Part shown: positions 43,762-55,900 of the stretch, in pieces | Layout: each line of letters opens with the position of its first letter | Numbering within the stretch: position 1 is the first letter of the stretch | Source: Neoarius graeffei | Lineage: Eukaryota; Chordata; Actinopteri; Siluriformes; Ariidae | Direction: 5' to 3' | DNA length: 64,000 nt | Assembly: GCF_027579695.1 (NCBI RefSeq) | Contig: NC_083571.1 | Span: 85,325,888-85,389,887 of the forward strand | Notes under the pieces: generated by a model | Told to the model about the DNA's origin: nothing | Database searches by the model: none | The model's input: only the letters and a program-made list of their open reading frames with translations | Position numbers and translations under genes: made by a program

Positions 43762-43947
43762 GTAAACGTAACTCCTGAATAAATTTTTGAGCTTTTAAAG
43801 GATTGTTATGGAGGACAATTTGTTTTCAAAAGCCCAGGATTCAGGCATGACACGAAAGTAAGGCTGCGTTCCAAGTCGTGCACTTTAACACCCTTTAAAG
43901 CATGAGTTCAGGCCCCTGTTACTGCACTTGGAGCAGGGACACTATAG

Positions 43948-43978
<31 letters not shown>

Positions 43979-46900
43979 CTTTATTGATCCCTTTGGGCGG
44001 GTTCCCTCAGGGAAATTAAAATTCCAGCAGCATCATTACAGGATAAACAGAGAATAGAAAAAATAGAAAACTTGTAGGTAAATTAAGTATTAACATCTGC
44101 AAATATAAAACATTAAATATGAAAAAAGGTCCAGCAGGAGAGATATTGCACTTTATATTGCACATTGTCCGGTATTGCTTATCGTCAGGCTAGGCTACTG
44201 CTCCTTCCCGTCCTCTGTCCTCCTGTTCCCCCTCCTCCCCCCCAGAGAGGAGCTGTACAGTCTGATGGCGTGAGGGACAAAGGAGTTTTTGAGTCTGTTC
44301 GTCCTGCACTTGGGAAGGAGCATTCTGTCACTGAACAGGCTCCTCTGGTTGCTCATGACGGTGTGCAGAGGGTCACTGGCATCGTACATGATGTTCAGTA
44401 GTTTGTCCATAGTCCTCTTCTCTGCCACCGTCACCAGAGAGTCCAGCTTCACGCCGACCACAGAGCCGGCCCGCCTGATCAGTTTGTCCAGCCTGGATGT
44501 GTCCTTCTTGGATGTGCTGCCCCCCCAGCACACCACGGTGTAAAACAGGACACTGGTGACCACAGACTGATAGAACATCCACAGGAGTTTCCTGCAGATG
44601 TTAAAGTGCATATTCTGGACCAATTTCATTATTCTTTTATATGAAAGTATGTCCCTTTACACACTCATCCAGAAGGGTAATTTTGCGCAAGGCCGTCTGT
44701 CTACAGCAGAAAAAAATAAAACGCGTCTGGAAAAATCCCAAGAGAGTCTGGAGCCAGATTCGTGACGTCACCTGCGGAAGCGCCAGCAGGCTGTGCGAGC
44801 TTTGCACGGTTTCAGTGCACAGCCTGTGTAGACCAAGTGCTCCCATTTCTCTCATTGTCCGGCCTTTTGGGAAACGATGAGTACTAATCCCATCAAGATT
44901 GGTGTTGCTACCCCCTCCTACGATACATCTGTTAACCGTTTTAATAATGACGTGATAACGTTGAAGAAATTTGCAGTAAACCACCAGGTCGTTTTCTCAT
45001 AAACAAACCAGCGCTGACGTAGGATTCAGAGGGAGGCGTCCCACACGCGACGTCACAAAAATCAGTGTTTGCCGGAAATCCAAACGGCAAGTTTTTTCAG
45101 AGGCGGACCAATTCGCCTCAAATGGCTTGATTTCAACTGAATTGTTCTGGTATTGCTCAAGGTAGAAAAAAAATTGCACAGAATGCAGAATGTTACAGAT
45201 ATTTGACCAAAGTTTAATATAAAATAGAAGACTTACAGTGATCTCGCTCCTGAATTTACCCGTGATATGCACTTTAAAGGACCGCAGCCTCCTCAGGAAG
45301 TATAGCCTGCTCTGTCCCTTCCTGTACTGGTGTTTGGTGTTGCAAGTCCAGTCCAGCTTGTTGTCCAGCCACAGCCCGAGGTACTTGTAGGAATCCACAG
45401 CCTCCACCTCGACTCCCTCGATCAGAACTGGTCTGGACCTTCCAAAGTCAATGACCAGCTCCTTGGTCTTTGAGGTGTTGAGCTGCAGATGGTTCCTGTT
45501 GCACCAAACGGCAAAGTCCCTCACCAGGCTCCTATATAGTTTCAGACATTTCTGTGTCTTGTTTATTGGTTTATCTTGTTTATTGACTCATACATTTAAG
45601 CAAAAGGGCTGGATTGTTATTTAGTGATTTTTATCATCATGATTGAAATGAAATGAAACGAATGCATTTACTGCCTGAGATTCATCTCATCTCATTATCT
45701 CTAGCTGCTTTATCCTGTTCTACAGGGTCGCAGGCAAGCTGGAGCCTATCCCAGCTGACTATGGGCGAAAGGCAGGGTACATCCTGGACAAGTCGCCAGG
45801 TCATCACAGGGCTGACACATAGACACAGACAACCATTCACACTCTCATTCACACCTACGGTCAATTTAGAGTCACCAGTTAACCTAACCTGCATGTCTTT
45901 GGGGGAAACCGGAGCACCCGGAGGAAACCCACGCGGACACGGGGAGAACATGCAAACTCCACACAGAAAGGCCCTCGCCGGCCCCGGGGCTCGAACCCGG
46001 ACCTTCTTGCTGTGAGGCAACAGTGCTAACCACTACACCACCGTGCCGCCCCTGCCTGAGATTTTGTGAATAAAATGAATCCTGATGCTCTTACCTACGA
46101 TGCTGATCAGGTTAAACATGTAACCTGCTTGATTTTCCAGTGATCTTACCAGAGCAGTGATGCTCCAGGATCAGTACTTACAGTCAGCATGGAGGACTGA
46201 CCCTGCTGTCCTGGTAAGAGAGAGTTTTAATTTGAGCCAACACACTGAGAAGAACATGAACTCTTTTATTGGGTTTGATCTGATCATTTAGATTCCACAT
46301 GTTTTGTTTTTTCTCTCTCAGCCCTGGACTCTGGATAACTCAATCAGCGCTGAGAACCGAGAGATCATTGAGAGCATGCTGTTGGAAGAACAATATCCTT
46401 CTTCAAAATGACACAAGGTTTCCTTTTGAATTCACTTTCATTCATTCATGATCTATACCGCTTATCCATCACGAGGTTCATCCTGGACAGGTAGTCAGTC
46501 TCTCACGGGGTTAACACAGCGAGACGGACAGCCACTCACTCACTCACTCACTCACTCACTCACTCACTCACATTCACACCGATGGCAATTTATTGAAGCC
46601 TAATCTGCATGTCTTTGGATGGTAGGAAGGAATTTTTTGTTGTTTTGTTTTTTAATATAACACTTTATTGAAAATGTACAAAACCAATATGGCAACATCC
46701 TGATGTTATCCTATTAAATATAGGGAAGAACAAACAAATTATCAAAGGGAACAATCTGATCAAAATCTAGTATAAATAACTTGTCATACAAAATTGAAAT
46801 GATGTAGGAAGTGCTGTCGTTAAATATGTACGTGGATAGAAAGGGGGAAAGTAAACAAGCAAGAAAAATGATAAAAAAAAATGAAACTAGATAGAGACTG

Positions 46901-49900
46901 TGACTAAAGTTACAGTAATTTGCGCTAGCTGTTACAAACTGGCAGAGGTGGACAGTAACGAAGTGCATTTACTTGAGGACTGTACTTGAAGCCTAGGTCA
47001 CAACTGGACGTACAATTTTTTTGGCCGTGCGATTTTTGGCGTTTCCCAAATCGCTGCGTTTTTTTTTTTGTTCGTGGAGAAAGACGCACGTTGGCCGTAA
47101 GTTTGTCTTGCAACCTGAAAAAAACTTAAGCACCCGTAGTTTGTTTGACATGACAAAGAACCTCTGCAGCCAGTCTACGGCTCGAAAATCAGCACATCAC
47201 ACGCGCGCCCTCCGTGCGTTTCTTGCGTTTTTTGCACGTAGACCGGCCGTAGGAGCACGTACGGCCGGTTGTGACCAAGGCTTAAGTACACTTTTTGAGT
47301 ATCTGTACTTTACTTGAGTATAATTTTTTTTGGAAACTTGTGACTTTAACTTCATTACATTTGAAAGGCAAATATCGTACTTTGTACTCCACTACATTTC
47401 TATCAAGGTCCTCGTTACTCTGAAGCAGCTTTGAAAGTGGATGTTTTTTTTTTCTTTTCTAAGGGCCCGTTTACACGAGGATGCTGTCGGGTAAAAACGA
47501 CTAAATATTTTATCAGAAGTGCCTTTCGTTTACACGGGGACGGCGTTTCCAAGGCTGAAAAACGGATAAAATTGAAAACGCCTTCCAGAGTGGATAAGTT
47601 AAAAACAGCCCCCGTTGCATATCCGTCTAAACTACCCAATACGCGAAACTCTGCTCGGATCTGCTCACGTCGGGTATGCGTTTATGTCATACATATGTCA
47701 TATACTGTACATGCCAGCCCGGGAAGTAAGAAAGTAAGTAAAAAAGTATGAGCATGTCTGATTACATCGATCCAACGGACCTTCAAGCTGCTGTGTGTTT
47801 TAATGCAGTAGATGTGTTTTCCTGCTCACCTGCCCAGCTGGAGCTCCTCAGTTTGGTGTCGCCAAGTTACACGCACGCACGCGCGCGCCGCCTATTCAAG
47901 CCGCTCGTGAAACCATAAACCCGAGACTGAAAACAAAACTAGCAGCCGAACGGGTTTATTTTGCTGAGATGGACACTGCCTTTTCTCTTCTTCACCGAAA
48001 CAAGAGTGAGTGTTACTTAATAAAGGCAGATTAAAAGAGTTTCGGTTTGCTCCTGCTCCTCCCTCGAGCACTACAGTACCTCAGCCGGACCGGTGTTCTG
48101 TGAAGTTATCCTAGCAAGTTCTCATACAGACCGTTTTATTATTCAAAACAAGTCGTTACAAATTATTTGACTCAGCCAAAGACTCGACCAATACGCACAA
48201 AACATAAAAATCGGCAAATGCGTGAAATTCTAACCGATTTTCTATCAGCCCAGCTGATCGGTGGGACAAAACTACTGTTGAATTTTCCTACCCTCCTGGA
48301 TTTCGCGCATGCGCAGTAGGCTTGGTAGGATAACTTGACAGAACAGCAGCGCAGATGTGCAGATCAGACAAGACGGAAGACGTTGCGCATGCGTGCAGAC
48401 ATAGCGGAGACATTTATGCGTCACCGTATAGACGCAGATTTCCTCCTTGAAAATGGTCGTGTAGACGCGGAAAAAAGTGAGAACGAAAACGGACTTTTGC
48501 GTTTTTGTTTTATACCGTCCCCGTGTAAAGTGGGCCTAAAATGTGATTGGTTTTTTCGCAGGTGACACTGAGGCAGCCCATCAGTAATCACTAGGGTCAT
48601 TTCACGTCCATAGACTATAAAATCAAGTTCAGTGATTTCTCAGCAGCTTTATTTGAACACAATCCGTTGATGGCTGAATGTAAGGAGGCGGTTCTTCTGG
48701 AGATTGCACGCACCCATGGCCATTTCGTTTTAAATGTTTGCTTTGTTTGCCGAAAACGAACCACATCACAGCCTCCAAAAACTCGCCGTCCGACCTGCGG
48801 AAGCATATTGAGGTATATAAACGTTTTATTCCAAGAGAAAGCTTGTAATGAAGTTGTCTGTGCTTTTAGAGCTCGCGATAATGTTGCAATAGCTATGCAG
48901 TCTGGTTCGTCAAATGATTTTCTATGGATTTGCCCGCCAATTTGCCGTAGCCTTGTCCATGGCTAAGGTTAACACACAGCTAGTTAATTTGGACACTGTT
49001 AGTTAGCATGTAAAAACAGAGTTATGCTAACATGAATAACATTTAACTTATCCAAAGTCCTTTCAGAAATATGTTTCAGCATAATCTTGCCAAATAAACA
49101 GAATGTAGAAATCTTTCTTTTCTAGTAGCGTTAGCTACCCAATATGATTTCGAGTTTGAAAAGAGTTTGCTAGCATGTCAGGTGGAGCTTCACTGACTAG
49201 CTAGCTTAACGTTAAACCACCATAATGGCACAGCATGCGTTCATTTTGTGAATTCACATTTCTGTCTTTGGTCACTGCATTAGGTTTTGTTTAGCGTTGT
49301 GGCAATAATACAACAATGCGTTGACAGAAAATGTATTTTTAATACTTAAGCATTTTTAAAAGCAAGTACTTCAGTACTTTAACTTAAGTAAAAATTTGAC
49401 TGGACAACTTTCACTTGTATCGGAGTAACATTTGACCAGTGGGATCTGTAAGGAATGAAGTTGGGTACTTTGTCCACCTCTGCAAACTTGGAAGTCTGGT
49501 CACCGTACCCTATAGATCTGGGTAGATAAAGAATGACGCTTAGTGAGGAAAAGTTGTGCCCTGCTGTCCTGAACAAAATTGGAAAAAAAAAATCATGAAA
49601 ATTGACAGTTATATGTGATTTGAAAAAAATCCCATTTTTCATGGATCATTCCGGATCAGTGATCCAGATCACCACCAAAAGTCATAGCAATGTAATTCAG
49701 CCCAGAGGTTTTCTTCATGTGAAATTTGGTGGTGATTGGCTGAAAACTGAGTCGATAAGTGTCCTATAAACGTTAGGAGAATAATAATAAGAGGAATAAT
49801 AAAATAGAAAGATCCTGAGTGAGAGTAACCATTTGCACCAGTGCTGCTAGCACAAATAAAACGCCCAAAAGGGGAAAAACAGTTTTATCTTGATTATCTA

Positions 49901-52900
49901 ATTCAGTGGGGAAATGTTTTAAAATATCATCCAATCTTTTTGCTTTTGCTCCTGTTACAAATTTTAAGGGTCTTAAATATAATTTAAATACAGTCAAGAA
50001 AGAAAGAAATTTGGGGGATGATTTTAGGATTCTATTCTTGTGTATTTAAAAAAAAAACCTTAGCCAGACATAGAATTACAACTATGGCAAGAAATTGTAG
50101 AAAACCCACACAGTCACGAGGAGGACATCCACACGCCACAGCGTGCCATCAGTTCACTTTTAATTGTCCATATTGTCCGAAAGCACGTGTGTACATCCTT
50201 AATTTTGCTCACATATTATTTTGCTGGGAAGAAGGTTCCGAAAGTGGCATGGACGGATGAAAAGCCGAAAGTAAAAAAGTGAGTAAAGAATGAAGTGTAA
50301 TGTTTTCAATTTTGTGTCGAGATGATTATCTAGAACAAATGACCTTGAAGTGATTTAAGTGCTGTTGCTGAATCTAATAAGCTATTGTCAGCTTTTTGAA
50401 CAAGAGGAGTCTAGAAAGTTTGTGTAACCCTGCGCAGGTCGCCAGTGAAGAGCTCTGGAGCTTCGGCTCGTTGGGCACAAGAGGAGAAAGAGCTCTTTGA
50501 GAGAGGACTGGTATGGTTTTGTTACACCTTAGTTTTCAACAACGGCTAACATACGAGTGTAATCGTGTTAAAAACGTATAATCACTTCTGTGATTTTCCT
50601 GAACTAGGCTCAGTTTGGCCGGAGGTGGACCAAAATCGCAAAGCTGATCGGCACTAGGACTGTCCTTCAAGTGAAGAGCTACGCCAGGCAGTACTTTAAG
50701 AACAAGGTACGGCGTGACAGCGTGGACTCTTTTTTTTTTTTCTGGATCTTCTCAGGATTTTTAATGCCACGTTTGTACCTTTCGAGATTCTTGAGATGTT
50801 TGGAAATTTGGGTTTAAAGGAGAACTGAAGTAATTTTTAAACTTGCTTTATTTCTGAATTGACGTGTTCTTCAATTACGTTTTCGGTTTTAGTAACCTTG
50901 TGTCGTGACTCGTATTGGCAACTAATTGCAATTAAATATTATACTTATCAGCCTATTCGGTTTTTAGCCACATTGAATTTAGTTTATTTGATCCATGGCA
51001 AGCGTCGCTTATCCGCGCGATTTTCACGAGACTTGTGCGAGACTTCGAAACGTGAAGCGTCAGTGCCGCCATTTTGAAAACTGTTTTCCAAATGAAATAT
51101 TGCACAAAAACGAGTTTAAATGACGAGTACTGCCTACTTTTTTCAAACTTTCCTGATTGCTATCAAAACAAAAACAAAACTTCCGGCTTGATTACGTCAG
51201 CATTCGAAAGAGGCCGCGCACATCTTTTGACAGCGTTGGCAGATGTCGGTCACTTTGATTTCCGCTGTACGTTTTACATCCGTCTTACGATGTCTTGCAC
51301 AGGTCTCAGCGAATCTCGTTTACGCCCATTGCTTTAACTTATGGACTGATATATTACAGAGCATATTTCAAACACTAACTTGCTATTGCAGTGACAAAAT
51401 AGCTATCAAAAATGCATTCCTATATTTAATAAAATGAGAAATAGAATTTTGATAAAACACTTAGCCTTCAGTTCTCCTTTAATGTGTGCAAGGTGCCGTG
51501 TGCACATCAGCACATGAACATTTTAAAGATATTTAAGACTACGTTCAGACTGCACCCTGAAACGACCCATATCCGATTTTTTTTTGCCCATATGCGACCT
51601 GTATCCGATTTGTTATTGACAATCTGAACGACACAGATCCGATTTTTTCACATGCGACCCAGGCCGCTTGGATATGTGGTCCTAATTCCGATGCATATCC
51701 GATATTTTCACATGCGACTGCAGTCTGACCGGACAGGTCGCATTCATGCGACCTACACGTCATCAACAAGAGACAAACGTCACTATTCTGCGTTGGCTAA
51801 TCCCGCCTCTTTGGTGGAAAACAACAACATTTTATACAGTTTTCAGAATTTAAATAGACTTTTATAGAATTGATCAAGCTAATGGTGGCTTTGGTAGGGA
51901 CCTGGATGTTTATCTGTTAGCCTGATTAAATAAAACAGTTTCTAGAACTGATTTATAACTTAAACCATCCTGTATTACAAGATTATAAGATTGTTCTGGA
52001 AATTTCCAGTAATTTGACACCTTCGGTCTCATTACTCTGCTGCCCACATTAATCAGATTATTGTGTGAGTTCCGCCGCCGCCACAAAAACCACATCGCCA
52101 GGTCTCGCCTCATCTCCATAGCAAACTGCACTGGTGTTTCTGCACCTTGAGCCAGCGCTGAGAGAAGTTGCAGAATTCAGCTGGCTATAAACAATCTAAA
52201 TAAATATTTATAAAAATGTAGAAAAAGTTTATTAATATGACGAAATAAATATGTGCAAATTATTAAGCCTGAATTAAGAGTTTGGTAATACAGCGGCCGT
52301 ATCCCAAATGACTGCCTGCTGAAGCTCGAGTGCACTATATAGAGTTTAAAAATCCATTACTTCCTAGTAACATGTAGTGCACTTATATAGAAATTAGAGA
52401 GACATTTAGGAGTCAACCCTCGTTACCAGGCTACACGTTTTCATTTCAGTTCAGAAACAAAAACACACACGAGACCTCACACTTTAACACTAACCAGATA
52501 ATTAAACAAACAAACCAAAAAAAATCATTAAACGTGAAGAGTGCGCTTTTTTTTTTTTGTTTACGTATTATGTAGATGTGCTTATTACGTGTCAATTTGC
52601 GCATGCGGGACACTTTTGGGTCGTTTTCCGTTCATATTGGAGATCGCACACAAGTCTCATATAATTGGTAATGTGAACGGCCTAACAAAAAAATTCGGAT
52701 TTCACAACAAATCGGATATGGGTCGTTTCAGGTTGCGGTCTGAAGGTAGTGTAAGATGCGTTTGAAGCGTTTCTCGAGACCTACAATTATTACACAATTT
52801 CAAAGATGCCTTGGAAAAACTGATCTGCGATATGTTTCTTTATTTTCATGCTTTTCTGTATGTTTTCCAGCCTATAAGTTGGCATATCAGGTGAAAATTC

Positions 52901-55900
52901 AAATTCAGTCCAGATTGGTTGAAACCGGTCTCATTGAATTCAGAAATGATTGCAGAACAATGTACTTTTTACAGAATGAAAACGTTTATCCGTTCTTGAG
53001 ATGTTACAAATCAAAGATTGAAAAAATGGTGTCGTTTTTAGAAAACTGTATGTTTTCTAAAACTATGTATGAGAATCACATGGTCCAAAATGGGCCTCAT
53101 TAATGAATGAGCTCAAATGCTTTTTCTTAATAGCTTTTTTTTTTCCAAGATATTTACATGGAAGTTGGCAGATACATAGATGGTTGTATACTGAATACAA
53201 AGTTTCAAAAATTAGTAACAAAAAAAAGTGCAAATTAGTATTTAATTAGTATTAATTATGCTAATTCGGTAAAAATGTTAAATCTGTACACTCAGTAAAA
53301 AAGTAATAAAAGATTATTCCTAATACCCTCTTTGTGCTCTGTAGGCCTTTGTATTTCTCAAAAGTAGGGCCTACTAGTGTTTATATTAAAGAATAAAAAT
53401 GCTAATATTCACAGCTTGCAAGGCGAACCTCGAAAAAACTGAGAGCCACATATAATAAACAATTCCAGTTAACTGAATTGAAATTGACACTCTCGTTTCT
53501 GACTTCTGGTTTTTTAAAATCTCATTCCAACCATTAAGATCTCAGTATTTTTCATCACAACAACTACAGTTCTATTCTAAAATATTTATTTACAGGAAAC
53601 AGTTTGATTTAAAAAAAAAAAGTAGGTAAAGCTGTGAAAACTTGCTTCAAAGTCTCCTGTGAATCATAACATCAAAACTAGCTGACGGAAAATTTTGCTG
53701 AATACTTCATCAGAAACAGTGAGAGCGAGAGAACATCCCTATAAAAGTTGTCTGATTGATATTCACGAGCAATCCAGTCAGAAACTGATCAGGAGAGAGA
53801 GAGAGAGAGAGAGAGAGAGCCTGAGCTCTTAAAAAGCACCGGCAGTTTCCCAACGTCCCGCGAGCAGAGTGTGAACTCTTTTGTACCAACTTCAACCTGC
53901 CGTTCCTCCCAAAGTACTGAACAGATCTTAACAAGAGAAATTTCTTTGGAAAGCAGAGATTATAAGCTTTTTTCGTAATAGTGTTCACCATAGAAAATAT
54001 TCAAGAGTTAAGCAATGACAGATTTGGAAACTTAGATGAGCGTCTGCATGGACAATTTTCGCAGCACCGCCAGCGAGCGTCTGATATGCTTAATATAAGA
54101 AGTCTAGAAGTTACATACTGTCGCTTTAACTTTTAAATTCTTTTCCGTCCCCTTTAATTATTAGGAATGACTTCTGATAGACTAGGTATAGTCGTTGTAA
54201 TCACGGTACTTTTACTACTTTTTGCGTCAGTGTTACGGAGATTATTGTAAATTGTTGTCGTTTATTCTGCTTGTGGCTGCAACAAACAATCAGCGCGGTT
54301 ACGCTAGTTTTCTCGTCACTGATCAGTTTATTCTCTTCTTAATCAGCTCTTTCTTCTGTTTCGTTTTTTAACCTAAAGGCTAAAGCTGAAGGTCATACTG
54401 AAGTGTCTGCCACTAAGCCCCAGAGTGCACTGCTTCCTGCACTACCGTCTGGATCCAGCCCTCCGTCTGTCCAGCCTCAGGCTGCTGCTCTGACCAACGC
54501 CGTACGCATCGAACGACTGTCTGACGACGAGGACGTTGACATCACCGATGACCTGAGCGATGATGCAGTGAGTCAGCCTGAGAACCAGTTCGATTTCAGG
54601 GACGAGCCCAAAGGTTTGGATCCACCTCAAGACCAAACAGGTCAAAATCAAACACCGTCCTCTACAGGCAAACTAAACCATTACATCTCGGATGTAGCGG
54701 AAACATCTAATACACCTGCTGAGGGGAACAGCAGCTGCTTTCAGACTGGGACCGAGCCAGAACCTGGAGATCATAGAGAGTCCTGGGACACAAAAATACA
54801 GCCCCAGTATGGGGATGAGTGCGCTGACGGTACCTATTGCTTACTTTTAAGGCGTACATACAGTACTGTGCGAAAGTCTTGTAAAAGATGCATGTAAAGA
54901 ATTGCTGTAGAGCAAAAAAATGGCTTAAATATAATGAAAGTAAATGTTTCAACATGAAAAAAAAATACTATAAACAGCAGTCAGCCATAATAAATGAAAC
55001 AAAGTCGATATTTGGTGTGAGACGACCAGCGCTCGAAACTAACGGTGTCCCGATGTCCCGGGGACCATAAAAAATGTCATCGGGACACAAAATTATCATA
55101 TCTGGGACAATCCCGGGACAATGGAAAAAAATAGATCTAGAAAAAAAGTTCTACATTAATATTATTTACAAAGCCGTAACACATACGTAGACATTCACCT
55201 AATTTGTCAATTTTAATTTTAAAACGTTAACAGCGAAAAATACATAGTAGCTACACTTTCGATGCCCCTGCATCCGTAGGCTACAGAGCAGCGCATTCTG
55301 TTCTAGAATCTTCGGCCGGTGTCCGCATTATATGGACTTGGAATGGAATTGCTACCGCACACGCTGCGCCGACTCTTGCCAGAACAAAAATGCTGAAGTG
55401 GTTGAAGCGGACCGACCGCGGGGAAGAAACTGAAAGCCCAGACATAACGTCTCCGGGACCTTCAGGATCCAAAGTGTCATCGCCTGGTCTGCAGGCAACG
55501 CTAGCAACTGAATGAACACTGTTAGACACGTTATAGAATACAACAGGAATGATGTGGATGATATTGACGGAAGATACCGTTCAACAGAATAAGTGAGTTT
55601 TCTTGGTGTCTTTCTAGTTCAGAAAGTTTAGTCAGTCAGCAGCACAACTAGGCTCGGACCTGGCAGGTCCGTGTATCATCGTTTTCCAGATTGAATGGAA
55701 TACTTGAATGATCGGATGATACACGGACCCTGGCACTATGCTGATGTTGCTAATGTTTGCACCCGGCAGCGAAAGTTCATAAAATGGATAACGGAAAGTT
55801 CATAAAAATGGATAACGGAAAGTTCATAAAAATGGATAACGGAAAGTTCATAAAAATGGATAACGGTAATGGTGAAAATGATAAGTTGGCCTTATAAGTG

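Larger units (their letters stand above)
46943..49482 (+). mobile_element. BED-finger hAT element in the mysm1 U12 intron
   Basis: The ends CAGAGGTGGACAGTAACG and GTACTTTGTCCACCTCTG are inverted. The flanks CAAACTGG (46935-46942) and CAAACTTG (49483-49490) are an 8-bp duplication with one change. Sub-terminal words ACTTGAGTA and TACTTAAG recur, usual for this fish family. It holds two nested elements (46992, 47463) and one BED-finger exon (48726-48812), and has no transposase core. Confidence 0.82.
46393..50212 (+). other. mysm1: U12-type AT-AC intron of mysm1 (intron 3)
   Basis: The 5' splice site is ATATCCTT (46393-46400), an exact match to the U12 AT-AC consensus. The branch motif is TCCTTAAT (50196-50203), against the U12 consensus TCCTTAAC, with the branch A about 10 nt before the AC end (50211-50212), in the usual U12 window. 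Joining at these bases restores the expected EEQYY reading, while no GT-AG pair nearby does. The intron is 3820 bp and contains a SINE relic and a hAT with two nested elements. Confidence 0.93.

Noticed and set aside
46714-46968. Hydrophobic minus-strand frame as a small membrane protein
   Set aside because: It overlaps AT-rich intron and the end of a hAT, with no coding-like features; hydrophobicity comes from T-rich codons.
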